NCBI RefSeq assembly: GCF_001545075.1
Contig: NZ_FCOB02000005.1
Location: 62,001-126,000, forward strand
Source of the DNA: Caballeronia ptereochthonis
Lineage (GTDB): Bacteria; Pseudomonadota; Gammaproteobacteria; Burkholderiales; Burkholderiaceae
Length of the DNA stretch: 64,000 nt
Direction: 5' to 3'
This document shows, piece after piece, positions 32,510 to 41,667 of this stretch (position 1 is its first letter; the number at the start of each line of letters is the position of its first letter). The translations under genes were made by a program, and so were the position numbers. The notes under the pieces were generated by a model that saw only the letters and a program-made list of their open reading frames with translations, made no database searches and had not been told where the DNA came from.

Positions 32510-33253
32510 TCACGTCAGTTCGCGGACATCGGTGGTCGGCGTGTCGCCGAAGGCGTCGCTCAACAGGTAATCGATCAGCTTGCGCGCCGATTGCTCGGGC
32601 GTGGCGAGTTGGCCGTCGCGCTTGAGCGCCTCGAAACGCTCGCGCAGCGGGAAGCGGTCGAGACCGGTGTCGCGGATTTCCGCCTGCATGTCGGTGTCGA
32701 CGACGCCCGGCGCGACGCTGCAGATGCGCAGCGCCGGGTTGCCGTCGAGCGCGACCGCGCGGGCGTGCTGATCGAGCGCGGCCTTGGTCGCGCAGTACAC
32801 GCTCCATCCGGGATAGGCATTGCGCGCCGCGCCGCTCGAGATATGAACGATGCGCATATCCGCCGCTTGCTCGCTCGCCCGGACGACGGCGGGGGCGAGC
32901 ATCAGCGGGGCGGCGACGTTTACGCTGACCGCGCGCGCGACCTCGACCGCCTTCTGATCCACGAGGCCGCCGACAGGCGCGAGCACGCCCGCATTGTTGA
33001 CGAGTAGCACGCGTTCCGCGCCCGTCACGAAACCGCGCAAGGCGTCGCCCGCCAGCCATTCGGCGAGCGCGCCCAGGTCGGCGAGATCGAGTTCGACCTC
33101 ATGCAGCGTGCCGGGATGGCGCGCCGCGAGTTCGGTGTTGCGTTTTCGTGAGATCGCGAGCACTTCGACGCCTTGCGCGAGCAGAATTTCTGCAAGCGCG
33201 GCGCCGAGCCCGCGGGTGTGGCCGGTGAGGATGGCTCGGGTCTTTTGAGGCAT
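32510..33253 (-). CDS. SDR family oxidoreductase
   Basis: A 247-residue short-chain dehydrogenase/reductase. The cofactor motif TGHTRGLGAALAE at the N-terminus, NNAG (LLVNNAGVLAPVGG) and the active-site S and YxxxK (HISSGAARNAYPGWSVYCATK) are all present. The substrate is unknown. The ATG at 33251-33253 is chosen because the Rossmann fold begins 7 residues later. Confidence 0.88.
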   Translation of the reverse strand: MPQKTRAILTGHTRGLGAALAEILLAQGVEVLAISRKRNTELAARHPGTLHEVELDLADLGALAEWLAGDALRGFVTGAERVLLVNNAGVLAPVGGLVDQKAVEVARAVSVNVAAPLMLAPAVVRASEQAADMRIVHISSGAARNAYPGWSVYCATKAALDQHARAVALDGNPALRICSVAPGVVDTDMQAEIRDTGLDRFPLRERFEALKRDGQLATPEQSARKLIDYLLSDAFGDTPTTDVRELT

Positions 33254-33472
33254 GGGACGTGGTCGGGTTGGCTGAGGGCGTCTCGATTCTAGCGGCAGGC
33301 GAAGGACCGCGTCGGCTATGCTCAACGGCGCTGTTCCGGCAAGGCAAAAAATGTGGAAAACGCTGGTTCGTTGGTTCCAGGACACAGAAGCGGACGAGGG
33401 CGTTGTTTTGACTGACAAGCCTCTTTATAAAACTGACAATCTTTTCCAAATGGAGAACCAACGGAGATGTCC

Positions 33473-34645
33473 ATGCCGATGCGCCCGCAAGCTGTCCGAT
33501 CTGCGTCGCCGATCTCCGGGACGGGTCTCGCCACCAGGCTTGGGGCGATTCCACGGGCGTTCCCGACGATCGTCTGCGCGGCGCTCACCGGCCTGCCCGC
33601 GGCGGCCTGGGCGCAAAGTTCGGTGCAGCTTTACGGCGAGCTCGACACGGGCGTCGCGTACGTCAACAACGTCGGCGGCCATGCCCAATACCGCCTGACG
33701 ACCGGCACGATCGACGGCAGCTACTGGGGTCTACAGGGTTCCGAGGATCTGGGCGGCGGGGCGCGCGCGATCTTCCGGCTCGAGCGCGGCATTTCCGTCG
33801 CGACGGGCGAGGGCCTCAACGATCATCCGATGTACGTCGGCATCGGCAGCGATACGCTCGGCATCGTCACGTTCGGCCGTCAGTACGATTCGATCCACGA
33901 TTATTTCCAGACCTTCACGCTGACCGGCAACGCCGGCGGCACCGCGTTCGCGCACCTGCTCGACAACGACAACGCCAACAACTCGTTCCTCGCGTCCAAC
34001 TCGGTCAAGTACACGAGCGCGAACTACGGCGGCTTCAGTTTCGGCGGCCTGTACGCGTTCTCCAACCAGGCCGGCGCGTTCTCGGACAACCGCGCCTACA
34101 GCGTCGGGGCCAACTATTCGATGGGCTCGTTCAACGCGGGCGCGGCCTATCTGCACAACAACGGACGCGGTAACACGACGAGCGGCGCCTACGATTCGCT
34201 CACGCTGCCCGGTTCGGCGGCGAACTCGGTCTTCACGGCGAACGTGCAGCAGCAGAACACGTTCGGCGTCGGCATGAGCTACGAGCTCGGCGAATTCACG
34301 CTGAGCGGCGCGTTTTCCCGCGCGATCAACTCCGGCGTCACCGATGCCGATACCGGCGACCTGATGCCGTCGCTCGCCCTCAACAATTACGAGATCAACG
34401 GCATCTACAGGCTCACGCCGGCCATCATGCTGGCGGGCATGTACGTGTACACCAACGGCGGCGGCGCGCACTGGCACGAGGGCGGGCTCCAGGTGGACTA
34501 TCTGCTGTCCAAGCGCACCGATATTTATCTCGAGTCGATCTATCAGCGCGCCTCGTCGGGCGCGCCGGCGGTGATCAACACCAACGACCCGTCGAGCGGC
34601 CGCAACCAGCTGATGATCGGCACCGGCATCCGGCATCGCTTCTGA
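33473..34645 (+). CDS. Gram-negative general porin (OmpC-type, Burkholderiales)
   Basis: A 390-residue outer membrane porin. A long N-terminal region and a signal peptide end at PAAAWA before QSSVQLYGELDTGVAYVNNV, the classical start of the barrel. Barrel repeats (GSYWGLQGSEDLGGGARAIF and TFGRQYDSIHDY) follow, and the chain ends in the outer membrane targeting aromatic residue F (GTGIRHRF). The ATG at 33473 is preferred because CGGAG lies 7-11 bases upstream; an ATG at 33467 would sit directly on that sequence. The long pre-sequence is unusual for a porin. Confidence 0.9.
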   Translation: MPMRPQAVRSASPISGTGLATRLGAIPRAFPTIVCAALTGLPAAAWAQSSVQLYGELDTGVAYVNNVGGHAQYRLTTGTIDGSYWGLQGSEDLGGGARAIFRLERGISVATGEGLNDHPMYVGIGSDTLGIVTFGRQYDSIHDYFQTFTLTGNAGGTAFAHLLDNDNANNSFLASNSVKYTSANYGGFSFGGLYAFSNQAGAFSDNRAYSVGANYSMGSFNAGAAYLHNNGRGNTTSGAYDSLTLPGSAANSVFTANVQQQNTFGVGMSYELGEFTLSGAFSRAINSGVTDADTGDLMPSLALNNYEINGIYRLTPAIMLAGMYVYTNGGGAHWHEGGLQVDYLLSKRTDIYLESIYQRASSGAPAVINTNDPSSGRNQLMIGTGIRHRF

Positions 34646-34709
34646 TGCTTCTGGGGGCGTGTCGCGCGTGCTAACTTAGCGGTCTCCTCCGCTGGTTCGC
34701 AGGTGTCCC

Positions 34710-35342
34710 ATGTCGCTTCAGACTTTCTCGCTCTTCGTGCCCGCGTGCTTCGCCATCAATATGGCCTTCGGGCCGAACAACGTGCTGTCGCTGTCGAACG
34801 GCGCGCGCGACGGCGTGCGCGCGTCGGTGCTGGCGTCGTTCGGACGAATCGTCGCCTTCGCGATCATGATCGCCATCGCGGGACTCGGACTCGGCGCGTT
34901 GCTGCTCGCATCGCAGACGCTTTTCACCGCCATCAAATTCGCGGGCGCCGCGTATCTTGTCTGGATCGGCGTGAAGCTGATCCGCTCGGGGCCTTCGCTG
35001 GTGGTGAAGGAAGAGGGCGCGGCGCGGGGGCCAGTGAGTCTCGCGCGGCTCACGAAGCAGGAATTCTGGGTCGCCGCGGGCAATCCGAAGGCGATTCTCG
35101 TGTTCACCGCGTTCTTTCCGCAGTTCGTCGACCGAAACGCGTACGCGACGAGCTTCGCGATCCTCGGCGCGACGTTTCTGCTGCTGGAACTGGTCGCGAT
35201 CGTCATCTATGCCGCGCTGGGCGCGCGGCTCGGCTCGCTCTCGCGCGGCGCGCGCGGCCTCGCGTGGTTCAATCGCGCGAGCGGGGCGCTCATGATCGGA
35301 TTCGGGGTCATGCTGGCTTTCGTGCGTCGGCCGGCGACCTGA
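34710..35342 (+). CDS. LysE family amino acid exporter
   Basis: The 210-residue membrane protein has six predicted helices and LysE family signatures: FGPNNVLSLSNGARDGVRAS, IKFAGAAYLVWIGVKLIRSG and KQEFWVAAGNPKAILVFTAF. LysE/RhtB proteins export amino acids or similar metabolites. The substrate is undefined. It is preceded by 64 bases after the porin gene and is likely on its own. Confidence 0.88.
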   Translation: MSLQTFSLFVPACFAINMAFGPNNVLSLSNGARDGVRASVLASFGRIVAFAIMIAIAGLGLGALLLASQTLFTAIKFAGAAYLVWIGVKLIRSGPSLVVKEEGAARGPVSLARLTKQEFWVAAGNPKAILVFTAFFPQFVDRNAYATSFAILGATFLLLELVAIVIYAALGARLGSLSRGARGLAWFNRASGALMIGFGVMLAFVRRPAT

Positions 35343-35929
35343 TCCAGTGAATACCGGCACAGGATTAATGACGGCGATTATTATGTTTCGTTATAGGGAA
35401 TAACGCCTTTCAAGTTCCAGGGGCTAATCCGGAGTGACCTGCGGTACGAATATCAACACAATGCGCCACTCGCGAATCGCAATGAGCTTGCGATTCGCTT
35501 AAATCAACCGACACGCGCAAAAGCGATCCTTTCGCGCGTTTCGAAAGCCGCAATGGTCGCATGCGCGTCACACGCGAGCAGGCGATCGTAGAAAACGGAA
35601 GGTCGATGAAAGCTCAATTCTCCGCATTCCCGGCGACATCGCGTCGCGCATCCCTCTGGGGTTTCCTCCCTGACACTGTTTCGCTGACCCGCTTGGGTCG
35701 TACGCCGTGCGCCTTCGCAAAATCGGCCTGGCCGGTATTCATTGCCCAAAAGCAAAGCCATTACGCCAATTTGCGATAATCACGCGCTTCGTTCGCGGAT
35801 AATCGCCTGCGTATTCATCCGATGATTTCAAGGCGAAACGCGCGCCTCGCGTGTTCGTGTTTCGTCATCGCGCGTGAGCGGCGCCTTGTTTCGCCGTTCC
35901 GCCTCTCGCTGTCTGAAGGATCTCGTTCA
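35343..35929. other. 587-base region before the POT transporter gene
   Basis: No convincing gene. Short frames in this stretch lack ribosome sites or domains. It contains a perfect 11-bp hairpin (35472-35498) and a second imperfect stem near 35513-35540. An extended in-frame leader of the POT gene begins at 35822 but is not favoured as coding. Confidence 0.45.
35472..35498. repeat. Perfect hairpin gcgaatcgcaa/ttgcgattcgc
   Basis: An 11-bp perfect inverted repeat with a 5-base loop (tgagc), 130 bases after the LysE gene. It may be a terminator without a strong T tract or a leader structure. Confidence 0.5.
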
Positions 35930-37483
35930 ATGGTTAATCACTCGTCCGGCTCATCGCAGACGCGCTCGTTCACGACCGTCTTTCTGATCGAAATGTGGGA
36001 GCGTTTCGGCTATTACGGCATGGCCGCGCTGCTCGTGCTGTTCATGGTCGACAAGATCGGTTTCGCCGACGATCACGCCAACCTGACCTGGGGCGCCTTC
36101 ACGGCGCTCGTGTTCTCCGCGCCGTCGATCGGCGGCTGGATCGGCGACAAGGTGCTCGGCGCGCGCCGCACCATGACCGCGGGCGCGCTCGTGCTCGCGC
36201 TCGGCTACTTCATGCTGGCGTTGCCGTACGACACGCTCGGTTTCATGTATGCGTCGCTCGGCGTGATCGTCGTCGGCAACGGGCTGTTCAAGTCGAACGC
36301 CGCGAACCTCGTGCGCCGCATCTATGAAGGCGACGACGCGCGCATCGACAGCGCCTTCACGATTTACTACATGGCCGTGAACATCGGCTCGACCTTCTCG
36401 ATGCTGGCGACGCCCTGGATCAAGGACCACTGGGGCTGGCATGCCGCGTTCGCCGTGTGCTGCGGCGGCATGGTGCTGGGCCTGCTCAATTTCGCGCTGA
36501 TGCGCCGCACGCTCGCGCATACCGGCTCGGCGCCGGACGAGGAACCGATCCGCTGGTTGCACGCGTTCGCGGTCGCGGCGGGTGGCGTGGCGCTTGCGGC
36601 GTCGACGGTGTTCATCCTGCAGCACAAGGCGGTGGCCGTCGCGTGCGTGTACACGGCAGCCGTCGCGATTCTGGCGATCTTCGGCTACATGCTCAGGAAG
36701 TGCGATCGCAGCGAGCGCGCCGGTCTCGTCGCCGCGCTGATTCTCACGCTTCAGGTGATCCTGTTCTTCGTCTTCTATCAGCAGATGTCGACCTCGCTCA
36801 CGCTGTTCGCGCTGCGCAACGTCGATCCGTCGTTCTCGATCGGCGGTGTCGGACTGTTCACGTGGAGCGCGGCGCAGTTCCAGGCGCTCAATCCGATCTG
36901 GATCATGCTGCTGAGTCCGATCCTCGCGCTCGTCTACACCCGCCAGGCGCGGCGCGGACGCGACATTCCCGTGGCGGCGAAGTACGCGCTGGGATTCGTC
37001 GTCGTGGCCGTCGGCTTCTTCGTGTTCGGCGTGAGCGGACGCTACGCGGTGGACGGGCGTGTGTCGTCGTGGTTCATGGTGGCGGGCTACGGCCTGTATT
37101 CGCTCGGCGAGCTGCTGGTGTCGGGCCTCGGCCTCGCGATGATCGCGCGCTACGTCCCCGCCCGCATGAGCGGCTTCATGATGGGCGCCTATTTCGTGGC
37201 GACGGGTGTGTCGCAGTATCTCGGCAGCGTGGTCGCCAATTTCGCGCGCATGCCGGCGGGCAACCTCGAGCCGGTTCAATCGCTGCCGCTGTACACGCAA
37301 CTCTTCTTCGGGCTCGGCTGGCTCGCGGCGGGCGGTGCGGCCGTCGCCGTCGTGCTGCTGCCGTTGCTCGGCAAGCTCTCGCGGGCGCATCAGCGCGCGG
37401 TGGAGGAGGCGGTGAATGTCCGCGTGGGTCGGCGCGAGCCGATGCAGCCGGTCGTGGTGTCGTTGAATGCAAACAACGTTTGA
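35930..37483 (+). CDS. POT-family proton-dependent peptide transporter
   Basis: A 517-residue membrane protein of the proton-dependent oligopeptide transporter family, with about 12-14 helices. The N-terminal POT signature is clear: LIEMWERFGYYGMAALLVLF, followed by GGWIGDKVLGARRTM, and in the second half FFVFYQQMSTSLTLFALRNV. It imports di- and tripeptides with protons. GAAGGA lies 10 bases before the ATG at 35930. Its stop codon overlaps the minus-35 element of the fMet-tRNA gene. Confidence 0.92.
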   Translation: MVNHSSGSSQTRSFTTVFLIEMWERFGYYGMAALLVLFMVDKIGFADDHANLTWGAFTALVFSAPSIGGWIGDKVLGARRTMTAGALVLALGYFMLALPYDTLGFMYASLGVIVVGNGLFKSNAANLVRRIYEGDDARIDSAFTIYYMAVNIGSTFSMLATPWIKDHWGWHAAFAVCCGGMVLGLLNFALMRRTLAHTGSAPDEEPIRWLHAFAVAAGGVALAASTVFILQHKAVAVACVYTAAVAILAIFGYMLRKCDRSERAGLVAALILTLQVILFFVFYQQMSTSLTLFALRNVDPSFSIGGVGLFTWSAAQFQALNPIWIMLLSPILALVYTRQARRGRDIPVAAKYALGFVVVAVGFFVFGVSGRYAVDGRVSSWFMVAGYGLYSLGELLVSGLGLAMIARYVPARMSGFMMGAYFVATGVSQYLGSVVANFARMPAGNLEPVQSLPLYTQLFFGLGWLAAGGAAVAVVLLPLLGKLSRAHQRAVEEAVNVRVGRREPMQPVVVSLNANNV

Positions 37484-37509
37484 CGCGCGCGAATGATCTG
37501 GTCTATAAT
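37480..37509 (+). promoter_or_regulatory. Promoter of initiator tRNA-fMet
   Basis: TTGACG (37480-37485) and TATAAT (37504-37509), 18 bases apart, followed by the tRNA 13 bases downstream. The minus-35 box overlaps the stop codon of the preceding transporter gene. Confidence 0.7.
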
Positions 37510-37522
37510 TTACTTCTTCAGA

Positions 37523-37599
<77 letters not shown>

Positions 37600-37611
37600 A
37601 AATCCTCAAGC

Positions 37612-37645
37612 AAAGAGCCCGGTTCCAGCCGGGCTCTTTGCTTTT
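37612..37645 (+). terminator. Terminator after tRNA-fMet
   Basis: A perfect 11-bp stem aaagagcccgg/ccgggctcttt with a 6-base loop, followed by GCTTTT. Confidence 0.85.
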
Positions 37646-37732
37646 GCGCGCGCGTTTCTTTTGTTCCTTCTTTCGGTGTTCATCCGCTGCCGCGCTTCCA
37701 CTTGTCCGCCAGAATGCCCGCCCACAAGCACG

Positions 37733-37770
37733 AAAAGCCTGCATGAGCATTCACTCATGCAGGCTTTTTG
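37733..37770. terminator. Strong symmetric terminator between tRNA-fMet and rpsU
   Basis: A perfect 15-bp stem (aaaagcctgcatgag and its complement) with a 6-base loop; it has an A run on one side and a T run on the other, so it can end transcription in both directions. It separates the tRNA from the minus-strand rpsU unit. Confidence 0.85.
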
Positions 37771-37923
37771 CGATCTTGCCAACCTTCATCGGACGGGGCG
37801 CATCCTAATGTGCGCGAATCCGCGAGCTTTCACGCCACCTGCGCGCGAAACCGCGACCCGGTCGAGTTCAGGCTGCGATGCCGATGCTGTCCTGACGGAC
37901 GCGGGCACAGCCCCCGCGGTCGA

Positions 37924-38136
37924 TCAATAAAACTTCTTCGGCAGCTGCGCGCGACGGATCTGCTTGCGCAGGCGAGCGACAGCAGCAGCTTTCTTGCGCT
38001 TGCGCTCGGTCGTCGGCTTTTCATAAGCCATGCGCGACTTGAGTTCTTGGATCAGGCCCGTACGTTCGACGGTACGGCGAAAACGACGCATGGCGACGTC
38101 GAAAGGCTCGTTCTCTTTCAGCAGTACTTTAGTCAT
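37924..38136 (-). CDS. rpsU: 30S ribosomal protein S21
   Basis: The 70-residue protein matches bS21: [20 protein letters not shown] followed by a basic C-terminus ([20 protein letters not shown]). It helps in translation initiation on the small subunit. The start at 38134-38136 is the family start; an in-frame upstream ATG would add 16 unrelated residues. Many Burkholderiales carry more than one S21 copy, so this may be one of several. Confidence 0.95.
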   Translation of the reverse strand: MTKVLLKENEPFDVAMRRFRRTVERTGLIQELKSRMAYEKPTTERKRKKAAAVARLRKQIRRAQLPKKFY

Positions 38137-38202
38137 TGAAATCTCGGTTGATCTGGCCCTGCCAGAATTTGGGGCAAAGCGCAATTGTACACTTTTTGAG
38201 AG

Positions 38203-38550
38203 TCACGCTGCACGCTCTTTGCAGGAAAACGTGCGTATGCGGGCTCGGGACTCACATCGTAGGTCGTTGATTCGAGACGACAATCCCGAAATACCCGGGT
38301 CAGAAGCCGCGCGAGCGCGACGGGCGGGGCGCCGGCTCGGCCTCGCGGGCCTCCGGCTGACGACGCGATACGCGATATCACCGTCGACGAGGCGGCACAT
38401 GCACGCGCGGCAGGCGCCGTTGCGGCACGACCTCGGCAGCGACAGACCCGCTTGCAGCGCGGCTTCGAGCAACGACGTGCCGTCCTTCACCGCGACGAAG
38501 TAGCCGCCCGGCTCGATGACCATCGCGAAGGCGCGCGCCTCGTCCGTCAT
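38203..38550 (-). CDS. [2Fe-2S] ferredoxin-like protein with damaged C-terminal half
   Basis: The 115-residue frame starts like a plant-type ferredoxin: LLEAALQAGLSLPRSCRNGA followed by CRACMCRLVDGDI, giving C-x4-C-x2-C. The fourth cluster ligand, expected about 30 residues later, is missing; instead the frame becomes an Arg/Pro/Ala-rich stretch ([20 protein letters not shown]). This looks like a frameshift or deletion after about residue 62. It overlaps the YigZ gene by four bases (ATGA), so the two were once, or still are, co-translated. Cluster binding is doubtful. Confidence 0.55.
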   Translation of the reverse strand: MTDEARAFAMVIEPGGYFVAVKDGTSLLEAALQAGLSLPRSCRNGACRACMCRLVDGDIAYRVVSRRPARPSRRPARRARAASDPGISGLSSRINDLRCESRARIRTFSCKERAA

Positions 38551-39140
38551 GCACGCACCTCGATGCCCGCGCGCCCATTGGTGAGATCGCGCAGCTCGGC
38601 GGCTGCCGGCTCTCGCGCCGCGGCGGCCATGCGCACGACGAGGCGCACCGTCATGCCGTACTCGCTCTGCACGAGCTCGGCTTCGTGCTGCTCGATCCAG
38701 CGGCGCACGCGCGCCTCGTCCGCGTAGTCGACCTCGATGCCGATCAGCCCGCGCTCGACGCGCTCCACGCGCTCGGCCAGCTGCATCGCGCTCGCGATCG
38801 CGTCCGTGTAAGCGCGCACGAGTCCGCCCGCGCCCAGCTTGATCCCGCCGTAATAGCGCACGACCGCGGCCAGCACGCCATCGACTTCGTGATGCCGCAG
38901 CACTTCGAGGATCGGCCGGCCGGCCGTGCCGGAAGGCTCGCCGTCGTCGGACATGCCCGACTGGCCGCCCGCGAGCAGCGCCCAGCAGACGTGCGTCGCG
39001 CCCGGATGCATGGCGCGCAGGCGCTCGAGCTCGCGCATGGCGGCGTCGCGGTCCGGGACGGGTATCGCGAGCGCGATGAAGCGGCTCTTGCGCACGTCGA
39101 TTTCGGCGCTGACGGGAGAGGCGAGGGTGTAAGTCGGCAA
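38547..39140 (-). CDS. yigZ: YigZ/IMPACT family protein
   Basis: The 197-residue protein has the UPF0029/IMPACT pattern: KSRFIALAIPVPDRDAAMRE, HVCWALLAGGQSGMSDDGEP and VVRYYGGIKLGAGGLVRAYT. The C-terminal DUF1949 domain completes it. Members are linked to translation stress control in eukaryotes, with an undefined bacterial role. It overlaps the ferredoxin-like gene by four bases. Confidence 0.9.
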   Translation of the reverse strand: MPTYTLASPVSAEIDVRKSRFIALAIPVPDRDAAMRELERLRAMHPGATHVCWALLAGGQSGMSDDGEPSGTAGRPILEVLRHHEVDGVLAAVVRYYGGIKLGAGGLVRAYTDAIASAMQLAERVERVERGLIGIEVDYADEARVRRWIEQHEAELVQSEYGMTVRLVVRMAAAAREPAAAELRDLTNGRAGIEVRA

Positions 39141-39217
39141 GGCTGGGACCGCGCGAGATGCAAATGTCGAATCTTAGCCGCTACCGCCAGGCGCGGCGGC
39201 GCATCACGAAACGGGAA

Positions 39218-39757
39218 TCACGCGGCGGCATCCGACGACGCATCGAGCGCGCGCTGCATCAGCACGGTATCGACCCATCGGCCGTGCTTGAAGCCGACAT
39301 CGCGCAGCACGCCGACGTGCTCGAAGCCCAGCCGCGCATGCAGCGCGATCGAGCCCGCGTTGCCGCTGTTGCCGATCACCGCGATCATCTGCCGCCACGG
39401 CCCGCGCTCGCATCGTTCGATGAGCACCGTCAGCAGCGCGAGGCCGATGCCGCGCCCGCCCATGCCGTCGGCGACATAGACCGAATCCTCGATCGTATGA
39501 CGGTAGGCGGAACGCGGCCGGTACGTCGACGCATACGCGTAGCCCGCGACTTCGCCGCCGAGTTCGGCGACGAGATACGGCAGGCCCGCTGCCGCGATAA
39601 CCGCGTGCCGCGCGCGCAGGTCGTCGGCGGAAGGCGCAATTTCCTCGAACGTCGCGAGCGCGTTTTCGACGTAATGTGAATAGATGCGCGCGATCGCGTC
39701 GAAATCGCCGGTTGCGGCGTCGCGCACGAGCGGGCGGGCAGGGTTGTGTGAGGCCAT
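39218..39757 (-). CDS. GNAT N-acetyltransferase, phosphinothricin-acetyltransferase-like
   Basis: The 179-residue product reads as a GNAT acetyltransferase: RDAATGDFDAIARIYSHYVE, YRPRSAYRHTIEDSVYVA and the acetyl-CoA loop GGRGIGLALLTVLIERC, ending FEHVGVLRDVGFKHGRWVD. This is the PAT/Bar-like and methionine-sulphone-acetylating group. The ATG at 39755-39757 fits the usual start. The true substrate is unknown. Confidence 0.85.
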   Translation of the reverse strand: MASHNPARPLVRDAATGDFDAIARIYSHYVENALATFEEIAPSADDLRARHAVIAAAGLPYLVAELGGEVAGYAYASTYRPRSAYRHTIEDSVYVADGMGGRGIGLALLTVLIERCERGPWRQMIAVIGNSGNAGSIALHARLGFEHVGVLRDVGFKHGRWVDTVLMQRALDASSDAAA

Positions 39758-40031
39758 GTTCGACGATCCGGCAGGCAGAAAACGAAAATTCCGAAGGGCC
39801 GATTTTCGCACGGCGCGCCGACGGCAAAAAAAGGGCCTGCGGGCCGTGCGGCAGACCACCAAAGGGGCGAGTTTTCGGGCAAAGAAATCGTTGAATCGGG
39901 GAAGGCGCGCCCCCTAAACTAAGTCGTTTGTCCGAGACTGCGCGATGGCGGCGCAAAGCAAGCCGATCACGTCCAGCAGGGAACAAGACGCGCGCGAGCG
40001 GACCGCCTCGCGCCGCGGAACATAACACGCA

Positions 40032-41618
40032 ATGAACAGATTCGAACGTGGGGCGCTCGCGGCGCTTCTGATCGTCATCGTGGTGATCGCGGCGCTGGCG
40101 CCGGCGGGAATCGGCTTTTTGTTCGCGCAGCGCAGCCAGCGGCAGGAGGAGGCGGCGCGCCTCAACACGGTCGCCGACGCCGCGCTCGTTCGCGCCGAGG
40201 ATGTCACGCGGCGGCTCTCGGGCGCGCTCGGCGAGATCGGCAAGGTGGTGGCGGCGCCATGCTCGCCGCCGTATCTGCGGGAATTGCGGCGCATCGCGCT
40301 CACCCACGAGCAGGTGCGCGATGCGGGCGCCTACGACCGCGACGGCCGCTGGCAATGCTCGTCGCTGCTCGGCGCGGTATCGGCGGGGATGCTCGACGGG
40401 CTCACGCTGCCGCCGCCCGACTGGCGCTCGCGCGACGGCCTCGTGGCCTGGTACGGCCTCGCGCGTCTGCCGGGCGGCAAGATATCGCTCGTCATGGGCC
40501 GCAACGGCTTCTACATCGCCGCGGATCCGTCGCTCTACGTCGACAGCCTCGACACGCGCGCCGGCCCCGCGAGCGGCGTCGCCGTCATCAACACCGAAGT
40601 GAGCCGCGTGATCGCGACCACGCCCGCCACCGACGTCGCCGCCATCCTCGCCGTGTATCGCGCCGCGCCGCGGGTACGCGATTGCTCGCCGTACGTCGTG
40701 CGGCGCTCGGTCTCGATGCCGCTCGCGGTCGTCGTGAGCGCGCCGCATCAGACCTTGCGCCAGCGCTTGCGCGCGCTGCCATGGGCGTGGCTTCTCGGCG
40801 GCGTGGCCGCGGGGATCGCCTTCGCGGGCTGGGCGGCGTTCTTCATCGTGCGCAGGCTCTCGCCGCGCGGACAGCTGAGCGACGCCGTGCGGCGGCATCA
40901 GTTCATCGTCGCGTATCAGCCGATCGTCGATCTTGCCACGCGCCGCTGTGTCGGCGCCGAAGCGCTCGTGCGCTGGAAGTATCACGACCGCATCGTGCGG
41001 CCGGATCATTTCATTCCGCTCGCGGAGCATCGCGGGCTGATTCAGGCGATCACGGATCAGGTGCTCGACACCGTGCTGCTCGAGCTCGGCGAGTTTCTCA
41101 AGCGCTACCCGGAGTATTACGTCTCGGTGAATCTCTCCGCGCCCGATCTCACGACGCACCGCTTCCTCGACGTGCTCGGTCCGGCCATCGCGCGGCAGGG
41201 GGTGCGGCCGCAGCAGATCCGCATCGAGGCGACGGAGCGCAGCTTTCTCGACGCCGATGCCGCCAAGGAAGTCATCAGCGCCTTCAGGCAGGCGGGCCAC
41301 GCCGTCTATCTCGACGATTTCGGCACCGGCTACTCGAGCCTGTCGCATCTGCAGACGTTTCGCATCGACGGCCTGAAGATCGACAAGTCCTTCGTCGACA
41401 CGATCGGGCAGGATGCGGCGTCGAGCAGCGTGGCATCGCACATCATCGACATGGCGGCGACGCTCGACGTGCAGGTGATCGCCGAAGGCATCGAGCGCGA
41501 GGAACAGGCGGCGTATCTGCATGCGCGCGGCGCGCAGTTCGGGCAGGGCTGGCTGTTCTCGGCGCCGCTTTCCGCGGCGGAGTTCATCCGCTACGCGGGC
41601 AAGACGCGCGGCGCTTGA
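40032..41618 (+). CDS. CSS-motif/EAL-domain c-di-GMP phosphodiesterase
   Basis: A 528-residue membrane protein: an N-terminal helix, a periplasmic CSS domain with the redox-type cysteines C77-S (APCSPPYLREL) and C109 (GRWQCSSLLG), a second helix near residue 255, then a cytoplasmic EAL domain. Catalytic EAL features are intact: E310-A-L (VGAEALVRWKY), DDFGTGYSSLSHL with D428-D429, and IAEGIEREEQA. Such proteins lower c-di-GMP in response to the periplasmic redox state or other signals. It starts soon after the divergent acetyltransferase gene. Confidence 0.93.
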   Translation: MNRFERGALAALLIVIVVIAALAPAGIGFLFAQRSQRQEEAARLNTVADAALVRAEDVTRRLSGALGEIGKVVAAPCSPPYLRELRRIALTHEQVRDAGAYDRDGRWQCSSLLGAVSAGMLDGLTLPPPDWRSRDGLVAWYGLARLPGGKISLVMGRNGFYIAADPSLYVDSLDTRAGPASGVAVINTEVSRVIATTPATDVAAILAVYRAAPRVRDCSPYVVRRSVSMPLAVVVSAPHQTLRQRLRALPWAWLLGGVAAGIAFAGWAAFFIVRRLSPRGQLSDAVRRHQFIVAYQPIVDLATRRCVGAEALVRWKYHDRIVRPDHFIPLAEHRGLIQAITDQVLDTVLLELGEFLKRYPEYYVSVNLSAPDLTTHRFLDVLGPAIARQGVRPQQIRIEATERSFLDADAAKEVISAFRQAGHAVYLDDFGTGYSSLSHLQTFRIDGLKIDKSFVDTIGQDAASSSVASHIIDMAATLDVQVIAEGIEREEQAAYLHARGAQFGQGWLFSAPLSAAEFIRYAGKTRGA

Positions 41619-41667
41619 TCGGCTGCGAAACGGCCTCATCTGCGTCCTTTCCAAGCGAGGCACGAAC

